This document shows, in pieces, positions 1 through 5,640 of a stretch of 20,762 bases of DNA. The notes under the pieces are model-generated. The model did no database searches, was not told the origin of the DNA, and was given only the letters and a program-made list of their open reading frames with translations. A program made the position numbers and the translations under genes. The stretch is from Clostridiales bacterium UBA7273 (GTDB lineage Bacteria; Bacillota; Clostridia; Oscillospirales; Oscillospiraceae): positions 13,315-34,076 of the forward strand of contig DKRV01000027.1 in the NCBI GenBank assembly GCA_002472405.1, in the 5' to 3' direction. Numbering within the stretch: the first letter of the stretch is position 1; each line of letters begins with the position of its first letter.

Positions 1-377
1 TATGCGTAGATCAGATCGTTGTTGACCACCTCCATGGCTCGATTCCGGATGTTGTTCATCCGCTGCACCCACAGCATTTGATTTTGCGCCTTAAGCTGTT
101 CGGTGACTCCCTCACGAGCGGCAAGTTGTTTCACCAGCTCAAAGAACATAGCCTCTGCCTGCTCGTTCAGATCGGCAAGATAACCGTTTAGCTTTCCTGT
201 GATCTGCAGCTCTGTGTACAGCGCCTTGCGGTGCTGCCGGATATATCGTAGATGCCGCTGACCCCATACCCCGATGGGACGATGTTCTTCGGGCGGCACG
301 GTGAGGCACGGGAGATAATAATCCCCGTGCAGCTCGTACCACAGCCCATTCTTTTCGTCATAGATCTGTTTTTCCAT
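1..377 (-). CDS. tnpV: TnpV-family mobile-element protein (3' end cut by window edge)
   Basis: The frame is open from an ATG at 377 to the left edge, giving 125 whole codons. The product begins MEKQIYDEKNGLWYELHGDY, continues through GVWGQRHLRYIRQHRKALYTEL, and ends in the visible part with NNIRNRAMEVVNNDLIYA. I recognise this as TnpV, a small protein carried by Tn4451-type and related clostridial mobilizable elements. Its biochemical role is not established. TnpV proteins usually end about here, so probably only the stop codon is missing; this is an inference. The start lies 9 bp after the relaxase stop, and the purine-rich AAAGGTAGGG around that stop serves as ribosome site, so it is probably co-transcribed with the relaxase gene. 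The product is mostly charged and helical, with no signal peptide or membrane segment. Confidence 0.85.
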   Translation of the reverse strand, partial: MEKQIYDEKNGLWYELHGDYYLPCLTVPPEEHRPIGVWGQRHLRYIRQHRKALYTELQITGKLNGYLADLNEQAEAMFFELVKQLAAREGVTEQLKAQNQMLWVQRMNNIRNRAMEVVNNDLIYA

Positions 378-386
378 TGTGTGACC

Positions 387-1562
387 CTACCTTTCATAAT
401 CATAACTTTTTTGGCGTTGCCGCCGTTTTGCCTGTTGTGCTTCTCTGGCCTGTGCGACCAGATCGTCGATCTGCCTGTTCCCGAACACCTTCCGAAGGAG
501 AGCATAGTCTTTGTTCTGCTCCCGCAGGGCGGTGTTTTCCTCTTTGAGCCGGTCGTTACTTGCTATCAGATGTTCGTTTTCCTTATACAGCCTCCCATTT
601 CTTTCGTTGATTCGGTGGTAGCTATCCCAAATCTTTGCGCACTGTACAATGAGGCTTTTTATCATCTTTTTTAACTTTTTGATCAGCGGTTCGGCAAATT
701 TGGCCTTATAAGTCTTGGCCGTCATAAACGTTTGCGGCTCTGGAAGCTGATATTCAGGATCGTGTTCCAGCTTATCTTCCATGTCGTGGTAGGATTGATT
801 GCCGTCCTCCAGATTGTTGATCCGCTTGGCCAAGGTATTGAACTCCGACGACTTGTCGGCGAGCTTTTCTTCCACAGCAGCGAGCTCCTTTGTGCGCTCC
901 TGCTTCTTGTAGTCGATCACGCTCAGATGCTCCTCATGGCTACCTTTCTGTTCCCATTCAAAGCCGTGCCGGAACATGGCTATGGCGAGCTCTTTCTTCT
1001 CGGATTGTACCCATTGATTCCACTCTGTCGCTCCACGGGTACCGCCACGGAAGCCCTGCGCAGCGAGTGCCTGTTTCAGCGATACCCGTGTATCAAGTCC
1101 CCGCTTGCTCCCTGTGGTGAAGGGGACGAAATCAATGTGGATATGAGGCGTGGCCTCGTCCATGTGAAGGTGGGCGGAGAAGACGTACAGATTGGGGTTT
1201 CGTTCCCGGAAACCCTGAAAGTATTCATTCAGGGCCTCCTTGGCCTGCTCTCCGATCTCCGTTCCAGATCCCGTATCATCTCGGTTGCCGATCTGTATGA
1301 TCAATTCATGGAAGGGCTTTTCCTGCTTGCCGGTACGGATCTTTTCATAGTAATTCTTGATCCGTCTGTCAGAACGTGTCTGCTTTTCGTTATACCGTTT
1401 CAGGGCTTCGTCGAACAGTTTGTGATAGACCTGCTTGATCGGCTCGTTGCAGTATTCTACATTGAGGTGGGTACGCTCCGGGTCCACATTCGCTGCCTTG
1501 AATTTCCGACTGTTGTGATTGACGGAGCCTTTCCCTACCTCAGCACTGATCGTTCTTTTCAT
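387..1562 (-). CDS. MobV-family (Pre/Mob) relaxase
   Basis: A 391-residue relaxase expected to nick the element's oriT and start conjugative transfer using transfer machinery supplied by another element. The N-terminal third carries MobV hallmarks: an NHNSRKF motif near residue 15, and the metal-binding histidine cluster HMDEATPHIHIDFVP near residue 132 (HxDExxPHxH). After about residue 230 the protein becomes a long, highly charged helical region with coiled-coil character, as is usual in this family. The ATG at 1562 follows GGAAAGGA with acceptable spacing. The gene lies downstream of a hairpin-rich non-coding stretch, where a MobV oriT normally sits, and upstream of tnpV. No type IV secretion genes are visible, so mobilization in trans is inferred, but more of the element lies off the left edge. 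It may equally be called TnpZ-like because of the TnpV association. Confidence 0.92.
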   Translation of the reverse strand: MKRTISAEVGKGSVNHNSRKFKAANVDPERTHLNVEYCNEPIKQVYHKLFDEALKRYNEKQTRSDRRIKNYYEKIRTGKQEKPFHELIIQIGNRDDTGSGTEIGEQAKEALNEYFQGFRERNPNLYVFSAHLHMDEATPHIHIDFVPFTTGSKRGLDTRVSLKQALAAQGFRGGTRGATEWNQWVQSEKKELAIAMFRHGFEWEQKGSHEEHLSVIDYKKQERTKELAAVEEKLADKSSEFNTLAKRINNLEDGNQSYHDMEDKLEHDPEYQLPEPQTFMTAKTYKAKFAEPLIKKLKKMIKSLIVQCAKIWDSYHRINERNGRLYKENEHLIASNDRLKEENTALREQNKDYALLRKVFGNRQIDDLVAQAREAQQAKRRQRQKSYDYER

Positions 1563-1584
1563 TTCGAATCACATCCTTTCCTTA

Positions 1585-1663
1585 CGCTGCGTCAGCAGCG
1601 GCCTTTGTTACTTTCTGCGAAAGTAACGCAAAAGCACTTTTGACAGCCTGCGGCCATCAAAAG
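1585..1663. repeat. Three consecutive hairpins upstream of the relaxase gene (candidate oriT)
   Basis: Three perfect or near-perfect inverted repeats lie in tandem. CGCTGC (1585-1590) pairs with GCAGCG (1595-1600) around a 4-nt loop. GTTACTTTC (1607-1615) pairs with GAAAGTAAC (1619-1627) around TGC. CTTTTGA (1637-1643) pairs with TCAAAAG (1657-1663), enclosing an inner GCC/GGC stem. They begin 23 bp upstream of the MobV start. MobV-type oriT sites are short inverted-repeat regions just upstream of the mob gene, so an oriT role is a reasonable inference. The nic site cannot be assigned by eye. Confidence 0.5.
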
Positions 1664-1732
1664 ATGCTGTTGCGCTCTCCGAGGGGGATGCCGGAAGCAT
1701 ATTCCCGCCGCTGCGGTCTGATACTCCCGGAG

Positions 1733-1790
1733 GGGCGCTGCCCCTGCTATCTGCGGATAGCTCCCCGGCAGGGAGCGCCCTTTGAAAAGG
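1733..1790. repeat. Long nested inverted repeat in the repA-mobV gap
   Basis: Outer arms GGGCGCT (1733-1739) and AGCGCCC (1784-1790) match perfectly. An inner hairpin GCTATC (1746-1751) with GATAGC (1756-1761) encloses a TGCG loop, and the intermediate C- and G-rich segments can pair with bulges. The whole can fold into a stem of nearly 60 nt. It could stall transcription between repA and the relaxase, or form part of an extended oriT or single-strand origin. There is no clean U tract, so a simple terminator is less likely. Confidence 0.55.
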
Positions 1791-1818
1791 GTTCCCTTGC
1801 ATCCCCACCGAAACTTTC

Positions 1819-1892
1819 TGTGACGGTTGTGACGATAGTGACGGTTATTTTGCGCACTCAAAAATATCGTCACATCCGTCACCATCGTCACA
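1819..1892. repeat. Inverted array of 9-bp iteron-like repeats at the end of repA
   Basis: On the + strand three head-to-tail 9-mers, TGTGACGGT (1819-1827), TGTGACGAT (1828-1836) and AGTGACGGT (1837-1845), are mirrored by ATCGTCACA (1866-1874), TCCGTCACC (1875-1883) and ATCGTCACA (1884-1892). About 20 bp separates the two arms. One arm lies just past the repA stop and the other codes for the acidic repA tail. Regularly spaced 9-mers next to a replication-type gene suggest a binding array for RepA or the small DNA-binding protein upstream. The same sequence could also fold into a large RNA hairpin ending the repA message. Confidence 0.65.
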
Positions 1893-3026
1893 CGTTCCCA
1901 GCATCCATTTCAGCCTGATCCTTGATCCATCCCTCGTATGCCGGGAACTGTATTCAATGCCGTACTGGTCGTGAAGCGTCCGAGCATTGACGTTGAGCTT
2001 ACGGGTGAGAATGTTCGGGCCAATATCCAGCCCCAGCTTCTCTACAAGCTCGCTGGCGCTGCCCTCCCATTCCGGCAGTTCTGTGCTCATAAGCTGACCG
2101 ACCTGCTCTACCAGGGGATCGACCTCGCTTTTCCATAGCTCGCATTCCACGCGGTCCAGATCCCAGCAGAGCTTTTCTTCATTCCGAAGAAGGTACAGCC
2201 GCTGATCCTGTTGATCCCTGCCGGAGACCTCCAGAGTAGCCGCGTTGGACGTGCGCTTTTCCTTTTGGAGGAGGAAAGCGCCGTCCGCCGCACCCATCAG
2301 ACCGTTCGTTCCGGAGATCATATCAAAAGCATCGTCTGATTTTTGCTTTCTGGTATGATGCACCACCATGAGGCAAATCCCGTAGGCGTCTGCAAAGGTC
2401 TTGAGCCGGGTAATGATTTGGTAATCGTTGGCGTAGCTGTAAGTGTCTCCGCCGACCTCCCGGACCTTCTGCAATGTGTCTATGATGATCAGAGAGGTAT
2501 CCGGGTGCTCCCGAAGGAACCGAGTGAGCTGTTCATCCAGGCCGCTCCCAAGTTGTTTTGCCGAAACGGAAAAGAACAGGTTTTCGTTCTCCGCCGTTCC
2601 GAACATCCGGTATAGGCGCTCTTGCAGGCGTCCAAAGTCGTCTTCCAGGGCAAGGTAGAGCACCTTGCCTTGCCGCACGGGGAAGCCCCAGAGAGGGGTT
2701 CCCGTGCTGACGTGGTAAGCGATCTGTGCCATGAGAAAGCTTTTGCCTAGCTTCGGGGCTCCGACGAACAGATAGGTTCCCCGGCAGAGCAGACCGTCTA
2801 TGATCGGCGGCCTGCTCTGGTACACACTGTCAAAGAGCTCTGTCATGGATACTGTCTTGAGGTAGGAAGGGTCTGAAAGTCTGCGCAATTCACGCTGCCA
2901 TTCCTCAAAACCCTTGATTTCTTCGGCTTCATCGGTTATACTATCGCCAGTACATTTTGTGAGTGATCGCCCGTCATCTGCGCCAACAGATGTGTTCAGG
3001 GCGGTCATTCTCGTTTTATCCGTCAT
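1845..3026 (-). CDS. RepA-like AAA ATPase / hexameric helicase of the mobile element
   Basis: A 393-residue protein of the RepA/AAA_25 type (RecA-fold hexameric helicases of plasmids and mobilizable elements). Visible motifs are Walker A GAPKLGKS at residues 89-96, an acidic ALEDD near 126-130, Walker B SLIIIDT at 178-184, and the VVHHTRK segment at 221-227, matching motif H4 of RSF1010-like RepA. The C-terminal 100 residues resemble a winged-helix DNA-binding region and end in an acidic repeat, DDGDGCDD, encoded by the iteron-like array. The ATG at 3026 overlaps the stop of the preceding gene by 4 bp (ATGA), so translation is coupled. It probably supports replication of the excised circular form; that role is inferred. 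No separate initiator gene is visible. Confidence 0.85.
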   Translation of the reverse strand: MTDKTRMTALNTSVGADDGRSLTKCTGDSITDEAEEIKGFEEWQRELRRLSDPSYLKTVSMTELFDSVYQSRPPIIDGLLCRGTYLFVGAPKLGKSFLMAQIAYHVSTGTPLWGFPVRQGKVLYLALEDDFGRLQERLYRMFGTAENENLFFSVSAKQLGSGLDEQLTRFLREHPDTSLIIIDTLQKVREVGGDTYSYANDYQIITRLKTFADAYGICLMVVHHTRKQKSDDAFDMISGTNGLMGAADGAFLLQKEKRTSNAATLEVSGRDQQDQRLYLLRNEEKLCWDLDRVECELWKSEVDPLVEQVGQLMSTELPEWEGSASELVEKLGLDIGPNILTRKLNVNARTLHDQYGIEYSSRHTRDGSRIRLKWMLGTCDDGDGCDDIFECAK

Positions 3027-3349
3027 TCCGATTCCTCCTTCATTCCGTATAGGGTCAGGGCGATCAGCTCGATGTTGTCCAGCAGTTCGTCCCGGAGCTC
3101 GCCGGCAGCCTCGATGCGTTTAAGTTCGTCGAGAACGGCGGCAAGCTGGTTTCGTAGTGCCTTGTACACTCTCGGATTGCCCTGGACCACGATATCCCGG
3201 TTCATGCACCGGCGATAGCAGTATTCCTGCTTTGGCAGGCCGGAGAGCGCCACGGCAGCGTTGATCTGCTCGTTTTCTTCAGGCGATACCCGGAACCCCA
3301 CTGTGATATTTCTCCAACGATTGTGTTCGTCTCTGTTTTTTGCTGACAT
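3023..3349 (-). CDS. Small MobC/ribbon-helix-helix-like DNA-binding protein
   Basis: A 108-residue basic protein beginning MSAKNRDEHNRWRNITVGFRVSP. The segment NITVGFRVSPEENEQINAAVALSGLPKQEYC (about residues 14-44) has the strand-helix-helix look of ribbon-helix-helix proteins such as MobC relaxosome accessory factors. A helical C-terminal half follows. The frame extends further upstream, but I chose the ATG at 3349 because AAAGGTGG precedes it at normal spacing and it starts directly after the integrase stop (3351). It overlaps repA by 4 bp. A role binding oriT or the nearby repeats is inferred from fold and position. A copy-number or transcription regulator is the alternative. Confidence 0.75.
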   Translation of the reverse strand: MSAKNRDEHNRWRNITVGFRVSPEENEQINAAVALSGLPKQEYCYRRCMNRDIVVQGNPRVYKALRNQLAAVLDELKRIEAAGELRDELLDNIELIALTLYGMKEESE

Positions 3350-3350
3350 T

Positions 3351-4430
3351 TTACAAATCCACCTTTCTAAAATCATTGAGCTTGCTCGCCATATCCGTCT
3401 GTGTGGACGGGAACAGGTGAGCGTAGTTATACGTGATATTGATGCTTTCGTGACCGACTCGATCCGCAATCGCTACAGCCGAATACCCCATGTCGATCAA
3501 CAGGGAAATGTGGCTGTGCCGAAGATCATGAATTCTGATCCGCTTAACCCCTGCGGCTTTAGCGCCACGGTCCATTTCATGGTGAAGGTAGCTCTTTGAA
3601 ACTTCAAAGATACGGTCGTTATCTCCGATCCCATAGAGCTGCTTCATATAATCCTGCATCTCGTCCACCAGAAAGTCCGGCATCACGATATCTCGGACGC
3701 TCTTGGGCGTCTTTGGATCGGTGATGACGTCTCTTCCGTCGATCCGCTGATAGGATTTCGTGATTGAGACCATTTTGCGTTCAAAATTGAAGTCTGCCGG
3801 AGTGAGTGCCAGCAGTTCGCCCTCCCGGATGCCGCACCAGTAGAGCATTTCAAAGGCATAGAAGGAAACAGGCTTGTCCATGATCGCAAAGGAAAACTTC
3901 TGATATTCCTCCTGCGTCCAGAAGAGCATTTCCCGGCTTCTGGCTTTACCCATGTTGCCGACCTTTGCCGCTGGATTCTCCTGCAGCCCGTAATACTTCA
4001 CAGCATGGTTGAAAACTGCGCTGAGCTGATTGTGCAGCGTTTTCAGATAGACCGGCGAATAAGGATTCCCGTTCTTATCCTTGCTGTTCAGCATTTCGTT
4101 CTGCCAGGCAATAACGTCTTTTGCCTGTATCTCGTTGATTTTTCGCTTCCCGAAATACGGGAGAATTTTCGTGCGGAGAATATGCTCCTTGGTATGCCAA
4201 GTGTTTTCCTTGATCCGGCTTTTCATATCTGCCGTATAGGTCTCCACGAAGCTGGCAAAGGTCATATCCAGATCCGCTTTCGTCTTGTTAAGCTGTTCAC
4301 GCTCCCATGCCAGGGCTTCCCGCTTCGTCAGAAAGCCCCGCTTTGTCGTCTGCTTCCGTTCTCCCTGCCAGTCGGTATAACGGTAGTAGACCTTCCATGT
4401 GTTCGTTTTCGGTTCCTTGTAGACAGCCAT
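3351..4430 (-). CDS. Tyrosine recombinase / site-specific integrase
   Basis: A 359-residue phage/ICE-type integrase. The N-terminal segment (1-55, MAVYKEPKTNTWKVYYRYTD) is an arm-binding domain. Residues 56-160 form the SAM-like core-binding domain. The C-terminal half is catalytic, with R202 (GIREGEL), K240 or K243, H301 and R304 in HDLRHSH, H327 in GHESI, and the likely nucleophile Y336 in NYAHLFPS (Y334 is adjacent). All residues needed for activity seem present. It should insert and excise the element at the guaA 3' end. The start follows AAAGGAAG and lies 5 bp after xis. Unlike many elements, the integrase is the second gene of a long operon that continues into replication and mobilization, so recombination and transfer genes may be switched on together. 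Confidence 0.95.
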   Translation of the reverse strand: MAVYKEPKTNTWKVYYRYTDWQGERKQTTKRGFLTKREALAWEREQLNKTKADLDMTFASFVETYTADMKSRIKENTWHTKEHILRTKILPYFGKRKINEIQAKDVIAWQNEMLNSKDKNGNPYSPVYLKTLHNQLSAVFNHAVKYYGLQENPAAKVGNMGKARSREMLFWTQEEYQKFSFAIMDKPVSFYAFEMLYWCGIREGELLALTPADFNFERKMVSITKSYQRIDGRDVITDPKTPKSVRDIVMPDFLVDEMQDYMKQLYGIGDNDRIFEVSKSYLHHEMDRGAKAAGVKRIRIHDLRHSHISLLIDMGYSAVAIADRVGHESINITYNYAHLFPSTQTDMASKLNDFRKVDL

Positions 4431-4435
4431 TCAAA

Positions 4436-4636
4436 TCACTTCCTTTCTCTGTTCTCGGCTGCACTGTAGCAGGTCTTTTCCATGAAGTACTGCTTATTGA
4501 CCCGTCCGGCTATTGTTAAGAACCCTTTATCCTTCAGCTCAGCGTTGAGCTTTTGGACGATTTTGTAGGCGTAAGACTTGGAAATCCCAAGCATTTCCGC
4601 TACTTCATCTACCTTCATAAAGGTGTTACTTGCCAT
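4436..4636 (-). CDS. Excisionase-like helix-turn-helix protein
   Basis: A 66-residue protein, MASNTFMKVDEVAEMLGISK and onward. VDEVAEMLGISKSYAYKIVQKLNAEL (residues 9-34) is a clear winged/HTH excisionase motif of the MerR/Xis type, and GRVNKQYFMEK is the following wing. It sits directly upstream of the integrase in the same operon, with a very strong AAAGGAGGG ribosome site before the ATG at 4636. Such proteins bend attachment-site DNA and bias the integrase toward excision. The directionality role is inferred from family and context; a purely transcriptional role is possible. Confidence 0.85.
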   Translation of the reverse strand: MASNTFMKVDEVAEMLGISKSYAYKIVQKLNAELKDKGFLTIAGRVNKQYFMEKTCYSAAENRERK

Positions 4637-4662
4637 ATTTGCCCTCCTTTCCCTCTGTTCTT

Positions 4663-4734
4663 TTATTCAATTGTTTTCTTTAGTGTCGGAATACTTTCTT
4701 GCCGCCTTCCGATTTGCCCGGGCGGATGTGCCAT
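4663..4734 (-). CDS. Possible 23-codon leader ORF upstream of xis
   Basis: Within the roughly 140-nt leader between the leftward promoter and xis there is an ATG-to-TAA frame encoding MAHPPGQIGRRQESIPTLKK followed by TIE. It ends 26 bp before the xis start. No good ribosome site precedes it, only GTCACGG. The leader also contains CCGCC/GGCGG segments that could pair. It may be chance, or a leader peptide tuning xis-int expression. Confidence 0.22.
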   Translation of the reverse strand: MAHPPGQIGRRQESIPTLKKTIE

Positions 4735-4760
4735 TACCGTGACGCACGACGGTTGAAACT

Positions 4761-4776
4761 TAAACGATATTGTTTA
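4761..4776. promoter_or_regulatory. Operator copy O3, near-perfect 16-bp palindrome
   Basis: TAAACGATATTGTTTA has perfect TAAAC/GTTTA half-sites around 6 bp. The same half-site layout occurs in the spacers of both flanking promoters (TAAACGTATCTGTTAA at 4794-4809, TAAACGTATCTGCTAT at 4869-4884). It lies just downstream of the leftward -10 box, near the transcription start, where bound repressor would block xis-int transcription. Confidence 0.65.
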
Positions 4777-4786
4777 GTTCCTGCCC

Positions 4787-4815
4787 ATTATACTAAACGT
4801 ATCTGTTAAAGTCAA
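4787..4815 (-). promoter_or_regulatory. Leftward promoter of the xis-int operon with embedded operator O1
   Basis: Reading the minus strand, TTGACT (4815-4810) and TATAAT (4792-4787) are separated by exactly 17 bp, close to the sigma-A consensus. The spacer contains operator TAAACGTATCTGTTAA (4794-4809, + strand), so a bound repressor would exclude RNA polymerase. Transcription would start near 4780 and run into xis, integrase, repA and the relaxase. Confidence 0.75.
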
Positions 4816-4858
4816 GAGGTTTTCGAGAAAATGTTAAATATTTATGCTTAAGATATTC

Positions 4859-4887
4859 TTGACATTCCTAAACGTATCTGCTATACT
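4859..4887 (+). promoter_or_regulatory. Rightward promoter of the repressor gene with embedded operator O2
   Basis: TTGACA (4859-4864) and TATACT (4882-4887) are separated by 17 bp. The spacer holds CTAAACGTATCTG (4868-4880), identical over 13 bp to the copy in the leftward promoter 75 bp away. This predicts that the repressor controls its own gene. The second half-site here (GCTAT) is weaker than at O1 or O3, suggesting lower affinity, as expected for autoregulation at higher repressor levels. Confidence 0.8.
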
Positions 4888-4920
4888 TGAACACAAGTAC
4901 ATATGTAGGAGGGTTTTCCT

Positions 4921-5448
4921 ATGGCGATTGGCGAAAGAATTCGCTTTATCCGCAACCTGCGGGGCATGACACAGAAATATCTCGGTACTTTGGTCGGCTT
5001 TCCGGAGAAGACCGCCGATATCCGCATGGCTCAATATGAGGCAGGCACACGTACACCGAAGGAGGATCTGACCAAAGCCTTGGCTGCTGCGCTTGATGTT
5101 TCTCCGCTTGCTCTCAATGTGCCTGATATTGACAGCCATTTCGGTATCATGCACACCTTGTTCGCTCTTGAGGATCGTTATGGTCTCGTCGTCGAGATCA
5201 GAGACGGTGAGATTCTTTTCCGCATTGACCCTCGTAGGGGAAAAGAGGCAGCCCAGCTTTCTGAACAGGTTTCCGCATGGGCAGCCATTGCAGAGAAGTA
5301 CCATGCCGGAGAGATCAGCAGAGAAGAATACGATAATTGGCGCTATTACTATCCCGAGTACGATGACACACAGATCACTGCAAAAGTACCCTCGCAGGAG
5401 CTGAGCGACGCCATGGTCAAGGCATTCAAGAAAAAGCTGAAGGATTGA
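4921..5448 (+). CDS. XRE/cI-like transcriptional repressor of the element
   Basis: A 175-residue protein. Residues 1-65 form an XRE-type helix-turn-helix: IGERIRFIRNLRGMTQKYLG, then AQYEAGTRTPKEDLTKALAAALDVSPLAL. The remainder is an acidic region without a recognisable LexA-type protease motif. It ends with a lysine-rich tail, KAFKKKLKD. The ATG at 4921 follows AGGAGGG with 7-bp spacing. It is transcribed away from xis-int, and three palindromic operators lie in the divergent control region, so it most likely holds the element silent and autoregulates. Without an obvious self-cleavage domain, induction probably depends on another factor, perhaps encoded off the left edge. The binding sites are inferred from repeat structure, not shown. 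Confidence 0.87.
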   Translation: MAIGERIRFIRNLRGMTQKYLGTLVGFPEKTADIRMAQYEAGTRTPKEDLTKALAAALDVSPLALNVPDIDSHFGIMHTLFALEDRYGLVVEIRDGEILFRIDPRRGKEAAQLSEQVSAWAAIAEKYHAGEISREEYDNWRYYYPEYDDTQITAKVPSQELSDAMVKAFKKKLKD

Positions 5449-5481
5449 TATCTTCATAAGCTTCCTTTCCGAACAAAAGAA

Positions 5482-5520
5482 AAAGAGCTAACTGATCCAA
5501 CAAAAATCAGTTAGCTCTTT
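5482..5520 (+). terminator. Strong intrinsic terminator after the repressor gene
   Basis: AAAGAGCTAACTGAT (5482-5496) and ATCAGTTAGCTCTTT (5506-5520) form a perfect 15-bp stem with a 9-nt loop. The stem ends in T's, and its mirrored A tract lets it work in both directions. It ends the repressor message 34 bp after the stop and would also shield the element from transcription leaving guaA. Confidence 0.9.
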
Positions 5521-5542
5521 ATTTATGAGTAATGCTTAAAGT

Positions 5543-5560
5543 GTTGTCAAAACGTTGTCA
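5543..5560. repeat. Paired GTTGTCA repeats, candidate integrase arm sites
   Basis: GTTGTCA occurs at 5543-5549 and 5554-5560, an 11-bp period of about one helical turn, just inside the presumed element end. Short direct repeats in this place are typical arm-type sites bound by the integrase N-terminal domain. The assignment rests on position and spacing only. Confidence 0.4.
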
Positions 5561-5581
5561 CGAGACTGTTTGAAGCCTCAA

Positions 5582-5604
5582 AAACCCAGTATTCATGCGG
5601 GTTT
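5582..5604 (-). terminator. Short hairpin after guaA, possible weak terminator
   Basis: AAACCC (5582-5587) and GGGTTT (5599-5604) form a 6-bp stem with an 11-nt loop. On the minus strand it is followed by further T residues, 16 bp past the guaA stop. It could terminate the purine operon, or be an integrase-binding inverted repeat at the element end. Confidence 0.4.
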
Positions 5605-5640
5605 GCAGCGTTTTGTGGATTATTCCCACTCGATTGTTGC
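5605..5640. other. Probable attachment-site junction at the 3' end of guaA
   Basis: A complete integrase/excisionase/repressor module stops immediately beside the last codons of guaA (stop at 5620-5622, preceded by the codons for IEWE). The guaA 3' end is a documented integration target for tyrosine-recombinase islands that leave the gene intact. The exact core and its partner repeat cannot be defined because the element's left end is outside the window. Confidence 0.6.

Noticed and set aside
188..505. Minus-strand frame of 105 codons near the left edge
   Set aside because: It overlaps the relaxase 3' end and tnpV in another frame. tnpV has a recognisable sequence and a ribosome site.
732..1643. 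303-codon open frame on the plus strand
   Set aside because: It lies opposite the MobV relaxase gene, shows no family motif, and lacks a ribosome site.
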